A DNA stretch of 12,508 nt from JBMCLJ01 sp048615375 (GCA_048615375.1 JBMCLJ010000040.1:1-12508); one strand, 5' to 3'. Counted from the first letter of the stretch, positions 6,118 through 12,305 are shown. Made by a program: numbers and translations. The notes: generated from the letters alone by a model not told the origin.

Positions 6118-7179
6118 TTATTTTTTTTTGATCTGTTTTTTTTGCCTTTCTCTTCTCGCTTGCTTGGTTGGAACTTTAATTGCTTCAGGGAGATATGTCA
6201 TAAGTGCCTCTGTTAATCCATGCATGGCTACAATCATTTTATTATCTTTATAGGCTTGAAGCTCAACGTTTTGCTTCATCGCGTGTTTAATGCTGACTAT
6301 ACGATCTCGCTGATAGCCTATTATTTCAGCAAGTACAAGATAGGCTATGAGATTATATGGTGCATTAAGTTGATGCATTAAGTCGCTTGGTAATGGAACT
6401 AGTATATTTGTGTTCTTATTGCTTTTTAAACCAGTTGTGATTTCTTCTCTTATACTCGGTACAGGTATTTTGCTCCAGACAAGCTTATCAATCAGTCCCC
6501 GCAGGTGACTGTCATAAGTAGTAGGAGCTAAGAGTGGAATTGTACCAGTTTCTTCAAATTCCTTTAAAAGTTCTATCAAAGTATTCGGTTCTCTAGAAAC
6601 GTCAGGTATCAATATAAAAGTATACGGGGTAAATAACCTACTGGTCTTCAACTGGGCAGATTCTGCCTGTAGTTTTGCAGCCTGATTTTCATTGATCCCA
6701 TTATTCATATGCATTAATAGAAAGGCAGGAAGTGATGACATATAAGCTGAATAAGGAGCTAATTCTATTGGAAGTCCTAAGTTACTGTATATAACTGGAA
6801 CAACTCCAATAGTGTGTGACCAAAGAAAATCATTAAGCTGTTTTGTTTGTTTTCTACCGCTTGTACTCCTAGTATTTCTTAATTCTTCCAATAAAGTAGT
6901 ATACTCTGGTAGAATCGATTGTACTGCGATAGTTGCTTTGTGATTTGCTCCAGTGCTCAACTCTAGGTCAAGACGTCTAAGCATTACACTTGCGAATACT
7001 ACACCAAGAATGCCATAAGACTCTGATATCTCCTTGTCAGACAGGTCAGCTAAACATTTATTTTTATCTTCGGGAATTGATGTGGGAATTTTTTTAAGAT
7101 TGAATCTAGAAGGCTCTCCTTGGCTTGATTTGTCGAGGAGAGGGGATGATTCGTTAATAGCACTTGGTGGTGGCTGCAT
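6118..7179 (-). CDS. Unrecognised protein, member C of the paralog array, without visible nuclease core
   Basis: First gene of the minus-strand cluster; 353 residues, no known family. SYGILGVV...LRRLD (54-71) matches the YGIL(P)...RLN block of members A and B, and SILPEY (88-93) lines up with VLHPEV in B. Near the end GLTEALMTYLPEAI (321-334) parallels ILTELQNYIPPEAL of A. Predicted strands such as FILIPD (188-193) and NILVPLP (258-264) resemble the strand after the core in A and B, but I find no Asp...Asp-x-Ser/Thr...Lys pattern, so this copy may be non-catalytic. The extreme C-terminus is highly basic (ARRERQKKQIKKK), suggesting nucleic-acid or ribosome contact. The N-terminal 30 residues are Ser/Pro-rich. 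No Shine-Dalgarno precedes the ATG. Confidence 0.78.
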   Translation of the reverse strand: MQPPPSAINESSPLLDKSSQGEPSRFNLKKIPTSIPEDKNKCLADLSDKEISESYGILGVVFASVMLRRLDLELSTGANHKATIAVQSILPEYTTLLEELRNTRSTSGRKQTKQLNDFLWSHTIGVVPVIYSNLGLPIELAPYSAYMSSLPAFLLMHMNNGINENQAAKLQAESAQLKTSRLFTPYTFILIPDVSREPNTLIELLKEFEETGTIPLLAPTTYDSHLRGLIDKLVWSKIPVPSIREEITTGLKSNKNTNILVPLPSDLMHQLNAPYNLIAYLVLAEIIGYQRDRIVSIKHAMKQNVELQAYKDNKMIVAMHGLTEALMTYLPEAIKVPTKQARRERQKKQIKKK

Positions 7180-7248
7180 AGATTAAAAAATTAAATTTTA
7201 GCGTTCAGGCAGCTATAACAACTCAGATACTACTCGAAAATTATAAAA

Positions 7249-7272
7249 TTGCAATATATTGCTGATATATTG
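7249..7272. promoter_or_regulatory. Palindrome and direct repeat between divergent member C and dnaX
   Basis: GCAATATATTGC (7251-7262) is a perfect 12-base palindrome. ATATATTG occurs at 7254-7261 and again at 7265-7272, eleven bases apart, about one helical turn. On the minus strand its end forms TTGCAA (7254-7249), which with TAGTAT (7232-7227) makes a weak promoter for the paralog array. An operator function is inferred from position only. Confidence 0.35.
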
Positions 7273-7322
7273 TGGTCTGTGAAGGGGTGTGGGGGTTTTG
7301 TGTAATTATTCGTTACATGGTG

Positions 7323-7328
7323 TAGAAT
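7323..7328 (+). promoter_or_regulatory. Predicted -10 of dnaX
   Basis: TAGAAT ends five bases before the dnaX ATG at 7334. There is no Shine-Dalgarno in between, so the transcript would begin at about the A of the start codon. The -35 is poor (TTGTGT at 7298-7303, 19-base spacer). Confidence 0.4.
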
Positions 7329-7333
7329 AACCT

Positions 7334-8902
7334 ATGGCTCTCTATCAGAAATACCGGGCAAAAACGTTTCGTGAAGTGCTGACGCAGGGGCATGTGGTGG
7401 ATATATTGCGGGCTTCGGTTATGAATAAAACCTTCGGGCACGCGTATCTTTTTGTCGGAACACGGGGAACCGGCAAAACTTCACTCGCCAGAATATTCGC
7501 GCGAGCACTGAACTGTAGTAACGAAGATCATGTCAAAAAAACCGGTGAGCCATGCAATGAATGCGATAACTGTAAAGCCTCCCTCGGAGGTAACCACCCC
7601 GATATCATTGAGATGGATGCCGCGTCCAACCGGGGAATTGAAGAAGTCAGGAATCTCCGGGGAGCTGTAGACTTCCTCCCCAATGCTGGTCTGTACAAAG
7701 TGTACATTATTGACGAAGCGCATATGATGACAAAAGAAGCATTTAACGCGCTTCTCAAAACCATTGAAGAGCCACCAAAACACGTACTCTTTATACTCTG
7801 TACTACCGAAGTGTACAAAATCCCTCCAACCATCCTTTCCCGTTCACAGGTTTTTGAGCTTAAACATGCCTCTCTGGATGAAATTATCGCGAAAATAGAT
7901 ACCATTATTGCTACAGAAGGCGTACAGATATCCGATGAAGGTAAAAAACTTATTGCCAGACTCGGCAAAGGCAGCTTCCGTGACGCAGAAAGCATACTGG
8001 AAAAAGTAATTACCTCTGCCGACGCGCGTACCACCACACTCGAACTCGAAGATATCGTTCATATCCTTGGTCTGAGCTCAGTTATGACTATTGAAAAAGT
8101 CAAAAACGCCCTCTACGGGAAACAAATCGAAGAACTGATAACACTGCTTGAGCAAAATATCGATGACGGTGGGGTCGGGGGCTTTAACTATCAACTTGCC
8201 GGGAGTGTCTACGAAGATATCATTGCAGACTACAAAAATGGTACAAATGACGCCACGAAAAGCGCGCTCTTTGACTTCCTCGCAACTGTCGAGCGGGATA
8301 TCCGCTCCTCATCCAGCCCAAAGCTTGTTTACACCGCCAGAATACTGCACTTCCTCCAGGAAATACCTGTATCTGCCCCTGCAGCTACCCCCGTGCCCAG
8401 CTCTTCTATAGCACCCAAATCCGCTGCTGCTACACCAGTCCCTCCCAAAAAAAACTACCGGAACAATCCATCCGCCATGCTCAGACAGATGAAGCAAAAA
8501 AACACCGCTACGACTGGAAGCGATGAAAAAGCTGTTGAAGATCAGAGTGACGCATCTACTCCGTTTGTTAAACGGGTTTCTAAAATTGACTTCCTGAACT
8601 TCGTGAAAGACAGGAATACATTCCTCTATCGCTTCTTCTCTCACCATGAGTATGAAATTAAAGATGGTCTTCTCCTCGTTAATCCTCAGAAAAAAATGGA
8701 AAAAGATTTACTCTCCCGACCGGCTACCCAGGAGCTTGTTCAGGCATTTGGAGTAGAAAACGGTACTCCATTAGTGATTAAATTTCAGGAAGTGGAGGTG
8801 GATATTTCTTGTCCCGAAGAACAGGTTATTGCCCAGGAGAAAAAGAAAGTTGAAGATCTCAGTGAAGAAGAAATCAAGGAGATTTTTGACCTGACCACGT
8901 AG
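7334..8902 (+). CDS. dnaX: DNA polymerase III subunit tau/gamma (clamp-loader ATPase)
   Basis: ATPase subunit of the clamp loader, which opens the beta clamp and places it on primed DNA. The AAA+ features are in order: Walker A GTRGTGKT (42-49); zinc-binding cysteines at 61, 74, 77 and 80; Walker B IIDEA (125-129); an arginine finger in SRSQ (169-172), where most bacteria have SRCQ; and sensor 2 GSFRDAE (213-219). The clamp-loader collar follows to about residue 350, then an Ala/Pro/Ser/Lys-rich linker. The tail (from about 415) has FVKRVSKIDFLNFVKDRN followed by an acidic end, the region that contacts polymerase or helicase in other bacteria. At 522 residues it is a tau-type product. The linker carries two slippery heptamers that could yield a gamma-type product. 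The start looks leaderless. Confidence 0.96.
   Translation: MALYQKYRAKTFREVLTQGHVVDILRASVMNKTFGHAYLFVGTRGTGKTSLARIFARALNCSNEDHVKKTGEPCNECDNCKASLGGNHPDIIEMDAASNRGIEEVRNLRGAVDFLPNAGLYKVYIIDEAHMMTKEAFNALLKTIEEPPKHVLFILCTTEVYKIPPTILSRSQVFELKHASLDEIIAKIDTIIATEGVQISDEGKKLIARLGKGSFRDAESILEKVITSADARTTTLELEDIVHILGLSSVMTIEKVKNALYGKQIEELITLLEQNIDDGGVGGFNYQLAGSVYEDIIADYKNGTNDATKSALFDFLATVERDIRSSSSPKLVYTARILHFLQEIPVSAPAATPVPSSSIAPKSAAATPVPPKKNYRNNPSAMLRQMKQKNTATTGSDEKAVEDQSDASTPFVKRVSKIDFLNFVKDRNTFLYRFFSHHEYEIKDGLLLVNPQKKMEKDLLSRPATQELVQAFGVENGTPLVIKFQEVEVDISCPEEQVIAQEKKKVEDLSEEEIKEIFDLTT
8449..8526 (+). promoter_or_regulatory. Possible -1 frameshift region in dnaX
   Basis: Two A AAA AAC heptamers (8449-8455 and 8497-8503) are in the phase needed for -1 slippage. 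The first lies in a run of eight A (8447-8454) and the second in a run of seven. The -1 frame stays open to a TGA at 8524-8526, so a shift at the first site would give a product of about 397 residues, gamma-like. I see no obvious stimulatory Shine-Dalgarno or strong hairpin. The A-runs could also allow transcriptional slippage. Confidence 0.4.
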
Positions 8903-8929
8903 CTATTTAAAAAAATGCTAAATTTATTC

Positions 8930-8965
8930 TATAATAGACTTAGAATATTAAAAAAATATTATAAA
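8930..8965 (+). promoter_or_regulatory. Two -10 candidates before the 8971 gene
   Basis: TATAAT at 8930-8935 would give a leader of about 29 bases. TATAAA at 8960-8965 ends five bases before the ATG and would give a leaderless message. Neither has a clear -35, and no Shine-Dalgarno precedes the ATG. AATATT at 8944-8949 and 8955-8960 flanks an A-run between them. Confidence 0.35.
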
Positions 8966-8970
8966 TACAT

Positions 8971-9519
8971 ATGACAATACTATTTACAGGATCAAAATAC
9001 GGAAACGGTGATGCATACCGACGTGTAATACAGGCGGTGAAAGACCTGGGGCACCAGGTGCGGGTTCGTGAAGTTCTCGCGAAACAACATAATCTCTCAG
9101 AAAAATCAGATAAGACATCAAACGCGAAGTTTAAGCGTGATCTGGAAATCAGCGACTTCATGATCGCTGATATCAGCGACATCAGCCTTTCACTGGGGCT
9201 GGAAATCGCGACAGCAATGGCAAAGAACAAGCATGTACTCGCCATCAGTACTAAACAAAAGAGTGTGGACGATCTTGCTGACTATGTTCAGGAGAGCAGC
9301 TCACGATACATTCACTTTGAGATGTACACTCCTCAAACAATCACAAAGGTACTGGCTGATATGATTAAGAAAATTAGAAAGCAGCTGAATTATGTACTCT
9401 ACGTAGAGCTGGGAACAGAGTATGGACGTATCATCGAAGAGCATCAGAACAAGACTGCTATGTCCAAGAAACAAATCGTTCAGGAAGCCCTCGTACAGTA
9501 TAAACCAGAAGAGAAGTAG
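8971..9519 (+). CDS. Nucleoside 2-deoxyribosyltransferase-like protein with a ribbon-helix-helix-like C-terminus
   Basis: Residues 1-135 follow the nucleoside 2-deoxyribosyltransferase / DNPH1 hydrolase pattern. A first strand with a glycine turn, ILFTGSKYG (3-11), lies near the start. Then comes DFMIADISDISLSLGLEIATA (62-82), where Asp67 and Glu78 fall at the sites of the substrate-binding Asp and catalytic Glu, and a strand HVLAIS (88-93). These enzymes break or exchange the N-glycosidic bond of deoxynucleosides or their monophosphates; related folds cleave NAD in signalling. Residues 141-178 (VLYVELGTEY, then two helices around MSKKQIVQEALVQY) look like a CopG/Arc-type DNA-binding unit: strand, helix, turn, helix. 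The combination is unusual. Total length is 182. It is convergent with the 9535 gene, only 15 bases away, with no terminator seen. Specificity cannot be assigned. Confidence 0.75.
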   Translation: MTILFTGSKYGNGDAYRRVIQAVKDLGHQVRVREVLAKQHNLSEKSDKTSNAKFKRDLEISDFMIADISDISLSLGLEIATAMAKNKHVLAISTKQKSVDDLADYVQESSSRYIHFEMYTPQTITKVLADMIKKIRKQLNYVLYVELGTEYGRIIEEHQNKTAMSKKQIVQEALVQYKPEEK

Positions 9520-9534
9520 GGTATTACATACTCA

Positions 9535-10758
9535 TTATTCCTTACTTTTCTGTCCATTATAAAATTCATACGTCAGCTCTGAGATGCGTTGTATCGTTTT
9601 TCTGGCTTTGTCTGTCTTGATGTTTTTATTGAGTATCACGATGACAAAGTCATAATTATCTCCGTATACTATTCCCGCGTCAGCGTAGGTCTCAGTTAAT
9701 GTTCCGATCTTATGCGCCGCGTGAATTCCTTCAGGGAGTCCCGCTACGATTCTGTCATTGTGTGCTGGCGTGACCGATTTGAGAAGAGAGAGTAGGTATT
9801 CCGTGGTTTTTTTGCTTAAATATTGCTGCGTGTACAGCAATTCAAATACGCGACCGATATCAGTAGCGGTTGCTTCCATGGGAAGACGCGTAAAAGAAGT
9901 AATATTCATTTCTTCAAGATACTGTTTCTGCAATGTCTTAACACCGCCGAAACGTCTCTCCAGAGCTGTCATTGCGGTATTATCGCTGAACTTGATTAAA
10001 TAACGTAAAAGGTAGTCGAGAGAATAGTAGAGTACAACTTCCGGGAGTTCTTCTTCAGTTGGTGGCGGGTTTGCAGTTTCTTCTTCACTGCCAGGTACAG
10101 GCATCTCTGATGCAGGATTATCTTTCTTATGCGCTTCTTTAATTTTTTCTTTTTCTTTTATAATAACCTGCCCGATTGGATCAAATGAGTACGCGAAATC
10201 CCGTTCGTACACCGGGTAATTTTGCGTGAGGGTAGTTGTACCTTTGTCAACATATTTCAGTATGCTCATCGCCAAAGCAACTTTGTAAATGCTTGCCGGT
10301 GGCAGGATGTGTGTTTCGTTGATGCCGAGTGTCGTGCCATTTTCAAGGTCTTTAATGAATATTCCGTAGTTTTCTTTTTCCGGGCCAAGAAGAGTCTCTA
10401 TTTGTGGTTTAAGAGCCTGGGTCGGGTCTTTAGATGGGATGGGTGAGGGAGTGATAGAACGGGTTTTTGTTTCCGGCATGGGTTCTGTATGGTTGATTTT
10501 TCCAGATGGCTGGTGATCAGCACGGCGGAATATGAGAATATCCGGCGTAATAAAGCTTCCTGTGATAATACCAATGAGAATAAAGATAGTGATCAGGAGA
10601 AGGACAACGGGTTTTGTGATACGTGGAGTTCTTTTGTCTGGACGACTGGATGTACCAGTATCATGGGAAATATCTGTTTGTGCGGGAGTTTCCCGGTCTT
10701 GTGGGTTGGTCTCGGATGGTGTGGTGTGGGTGGTATTGTGAAATTCTCCAAGTCGCAT
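9535..10758 (-). CDS. Membrane-anchored class A beta-lactamase-fold serine hydrolase
   Basis: A single membrane helix at about 50-70 follows a 49-residue Ser/Thr/Pro-rich N-terminal tail, predicted cytoplasmic. The hydrolase domain (about 115-407) lies outside. The three active-site motifs are present: SIYK (Ser156, Lys159) for SxxK, Ser258-Asp259-Asn260 for SDN, and KIGT (350-353) for KTG. The segment before the last motif has MEATATDIGRVF (294-305); the ExxxN-type glutamate of true class A beta-lactamases is not evident, so a penicillin-binding, peptidase or esterase role is as likely as antibiotic hydrolysis. Between SxxK and SDN there are about 102 residues instead of roughly 60, owing to a charged, Pro/Glu-rich insertion (about 200-240). 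It stands alone on the minus strand. Confidence 0.88.
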   Translation of the reverse strand: MRLGEFHNTTHTTPSETNPQDRETPAQTDISHDTGTSSRPDKRTPRITKPVVLLLITIFILIGIITGSFITPDILIFRRADHQPSGKINHTEPMPETKTRSITPSPIPSKDPTQALKPQIETLLGPEKENYGIFIKDLENGTTLGINETHILPPASIYKVALAMSILKYVDKGTTTLTQNYPVYERDFAYSFDPIGQVIIKEKEKIKEAHKKDNPASEMPVPGSEEETANPPPTEEELPEVVLYYSLDYLLRYLIKFSDNTAMTALERRFGGVKTLQKQYLEEMNITSFTRLPMEATATDIGRVFELLYTQQYLSKKTTEYLLSLLKSVTPAHNDRIVAGLPEGIHAAHKIGTLTETYADAGIVYGDNYDFVIVILNKNIKTDKARKTIQRISELTYEFYNGQKSKE

Positions 10759-10773
10759 ACGGAATAATGCTCT

Positions 10774-10794
10774 ATTATATGATATTAATCATAT
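10774..10794 (-). promoter_or_regulatory. Predicted -10 and overlapping inverted repeat upstream of the serine hydrolase
   Basis: On the minus strand TATAAT (10779-10774) lies 15 bases before the ATG. A perfect 7-base inverted repeat, ATATGAT (10777-10783) and ATCATAT (10788-10794), overlaps its upstream edge, as a repressor site would. A second, weaker -10 (CATTAT, 10769-10764) ends five bases before the ATG. No good -35 is visible. Confidence 0.35.
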
Positions 10795-10897
10795 TGTAAG
10801 TGAATAATTATAATAATCAATTGCTACTGGAGAGTGTTTTCGGTTGTACAGTTTTTCCAAATCTATAAAGTGGAGATCCAAAACGAAGTGCACTGCT

Positions 10898-10925
10898 TTG
10901 CAATAAATCTATAGCATGAGATAAT
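10898..10925 (+). promoter_or_regulatory. Predicted promoter of the 10931 gene
   Basis: TTGCAA (10898-10903), a 16-base spacer and GATAAT (10920-10925). The ATG at 10931 begins five bases after the -10, with no Shine-Dalgarno, so the message should be leaderless. The rest of 10795-10897 shows nothing recognisable. Confidence 0.5.
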
Positions 10926-10930
10926 TGTTT

Positions 10931-11689
10931 ATGGTATTAGCGCCACAACGCATCGAATTATTCGTTGAGAATAACACAGGAAAGATAAAATTTGCAAATG
11001 GGGGAAATTATGATGACTCGGATAGATTCAACGACCCGAAAGCATCATATTGGGCAGAATACTTACAATACCAAAAAGGTCAGTTTGGAGTTCAGTGTGG
11101 TTCGGGTGAGATGAATGAACCAGGCGCACCAGGGCAGCCAGTTATTGCTTTTGTTTATAACCCGAATAAACTCACTCAACTGCAAAGAGCGCTTATTGAT
11201 TTCGTTCCGGATTATTTTGCATTTGATACTTTACATAAGCGGGGTTTTTATGTAACACCAAATCATCAACCATTAAATGAGGAAGTTATGCATCGATTTA
11301 ATTATGCATGGACACCTTATTCAGTAGATCAACTTGGAGAACGTGCCGCAGGGTCGTGTGCAAGATATGTTGCGTATATATTTCAATGTTTCTCTATCAA
11401 AAACGGTTTATCACTCGAGGTATCAGACAAGAAATTTCATCGTGCTGAGTCTGGCAATGCAATTGCAATTGCTACGTTCGGTCTTGGACCGAATTATGTC
11501 ACAATGAGAGCAGGGAAGTATCTAGAACTAACTTTTAACGGTCAAGAACCTCTCTACCTGAGTCGACGTAATAATACTGTTCCTTCAAATAAAATGACTC
11601 CGCATGAGGTAGCAGATTTTGTTAATAATGCATTATCAAATCGTATCACGAGCCCGGGTAATCTTCATCCAATGTTGGTTATAGCTTAA
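10931..11689 (+). CDS. Unrecognised 252-residue protein
   Basis: I do not recognise a family. The protein appears soluble, with no signal peptide or membrane helix, and is rich in Asn, Tyr, Phe and Gly. Visible segments are a Gly/Asn/Asp-rich stretch (22-35), a strand PVIAFVYNP (70-78), an amphipathic helix LQRALIDFVPDY, and GERAAGSCARYVAYIFQCF (136-154), in which Cys143 sits at the head of a helix as in cysteine hydrolases. His170 and several Asn and Asp follow, but I cannot assemble a convincing NlpC/P60 or papain-type site. The ATG at 10931 has a leaderless-type promoter; a TTG at 10925 would add two residues but overlaps the -10. It is divergent from the serine hydrolase and upstream of the IS200-type element. 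Confidence 0.75.
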   Translation: MVLAPQRIELFVENNTGKIKFANGGNYDDSDRFNDPKASYWAEYLQYQKGQFGVQCGSGEMNEPGAPGQPVIAFVYNPNKLTQLQRALIDFVPDYFAFDTLHKRGFYVTPNHQPLNEEVMHRFNYAWTPYSVDQLGERAAGSCARYVAYIFQCFSIKNGLSLEVSDKKFHRAESGNAIAIATFGLGPNYVTMRAGKYLELTFNGQEPLYLSRRNNTVPSNKMTPHEVADFVNNALSNRITSPGNLHPMLVIA

Positions 11690-11763
11690 TACGGTCGAAA
11701 TCACCGTCTGGTTCGCATCGCACAGAGCTACACCATTCTACATTAATCAATCCGATCTCAAAT

Positions 11764-11793
11764 CCCCGGGCGGAGCGCTAGCGGAGTCCGTGG
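11764..11793 (+). repeat. Left hairpin of the IS200-type element
   Basis: A 30-base imperfect stem-loop. The outer arms CCCCGGGC and GTCCGTGG pair with one mismatch (C-T at the third pair) and one G-T pair. AATC before and GATT after the arms can lengthen the stem. The loop contains CGCTAGCG, itself a palindrome. It matches the right hairpin at 25 of 30 positions. Confidence 0.75.
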
Positions 11794-11831
11794 ATTCAGA
11801 GTTCCTTTGTCCTGAGTAACTTTCAAGCCTG

Positions 11832-11837
11832 TATAAT
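11832..11837 (+). promoter_or_regulatory. Predicted -10 of tnpA
   Basis: A consensus TATAAT ends six bases before the GTG start at 11844, with no Shine-Dalgarno, so the transposase message is probably leaderless. The -35 is weak (TTGTCC at 11807-11812, 19-base spacer). Confidence 0.5.
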
Positions 11838-11843
11838 GTCAGC

Positions 11844-12263
11844 GTGAAGACTAGAGTTCAATCCCACGTGGCTTACCAACTGCTATACCATATAGTCTGG
11901 ATACCGAAATATCGCAAGAAAGTATTGGTTCCAGGAGTATCTTCATATCTTGATAAGGTTATTAGGACATACCTTCAAGACAGGTATCCGGACGTGGTAG
12001 TAGAGGAGATGAACGTTCAGGTTGATCATGTTCATATCCTCCTCGTAGTTCCCCCGAAATATTCAGTTAGCAAAGTAGTAGGCGACATTAAATCGAACAG
12101 CAGTAGATTGTTGCGTAAGAAGTTTGAGTACTTACGACGAGGTTCCTCAAGCTTATGGTCAGTCGGCTACTACGTCAGTAGCGTGGGATTGGACGAACAA
12201 CGAATACGAAAGTATGTCAGATACCAGGAGAATCAGGACAAAGGTCAGCTGATCAAGCTGTAG
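11844..12263 (+). CDS. tnpA: IS200/IS605-family Y1 transposase
   Basis: Single-strand DNA transposase of the HUH class. The N-terminal strand YQLLYHIVWIPKYRKKVL (11-28) is typical. The metal-binding HUH motif is His62-Val-His64 in VQVDHVHILLVVPP. SVSKVVGDIKSNSSRLL (74-90) matches the family helix, and SLWSVGYYVSSVG precedes the nucleophile, Tyr124 in IRKYVRYQENQ, with Gln128 and Gln131 nearby. All catalytic residues appear intact, and 139 residues is close to the usual 140-155. The start is GTG at 11844, immediately after a TATAAT. The stop codon TAG opens a TAGCGGAG that recurs in both terminal hairpins. A REP-associated (RAYT) transposase is an alternative, but the paired same-strand hairpins favour IS200. 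Confidence 0.93.
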   Translation: MKTRVQSHVAYQLLYHIVWIPKYRKKVLVPGVSSYLDKVIRTYLQDRYPDVVVEEMNVQVDHVHILLVVPPKYSVSKVVGDIKSNSSRLLRKKFEYLRRGSSSLWSVGYYVSSVGLDEQRIRKYVRYQENQDKGQLIKL

Positions 12264-12275
12264 CGGAGCAAGAAC

Positions 12276-12305
12276 CTACGGGCGCAGCGATAGCGGAGTC
12301 CGTAG
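12276..12305 (+). repeat. Right hairpin of the IS200-type element
   Basis: CTACGGGC and GTCCGTAG pair over eight positions with one G-T pair. Compared with the left hairpin, positions 2 and 29 change together (C-G there, T-A here), which keeps the pair, and position 3 restores pairing. It lies 12 bases after the tnpA stop. Confidence 0.75.

Larger units (their letters stand above)
11764..12305 (+). mobile_element. IS200/IS605-type insertion element, transposase only
   Basis: The element is defined by a Y1 HUH transposase gene between two closely related 30-base hairpins in the same orientation, at 11764-11793 and 12276-12305. Direct, not inverted, terminal hairpins are the hallmark of IS200/IS605 elements, which move as single-stranded DNA and make no target duplication. 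No tnpB accessory gene is present. The true ends should lie some bases outside the hairpins and cannot be fixed from one copy. The size, about 550-600 bases, is a little below IS200. Confidence 0.75.

Noticed and set aside
4144..7179. Classical restriction-modification system
   Set aside because: No methyltransferase motifs (such as DPPY or FxGxG) occur anywhere in the window, so the nuclease-like genes cannot be called an R-M system from this evidence.
8309..8647. Minus-strand open frame of 112 codons inside dnaX
   Set aside because: It is the antisense of the dnaX collar and linker, has a Cys/Gly/Arg-rich composition unlike a real protein, and no start signal.
10489..10767. Plus-strand open frames opposite the N-terminal part of the serine hydrolase
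   Set aside because: They are antisense to a gene with clear motifs and a membrane helix, and show no family features or ribosome binding site.
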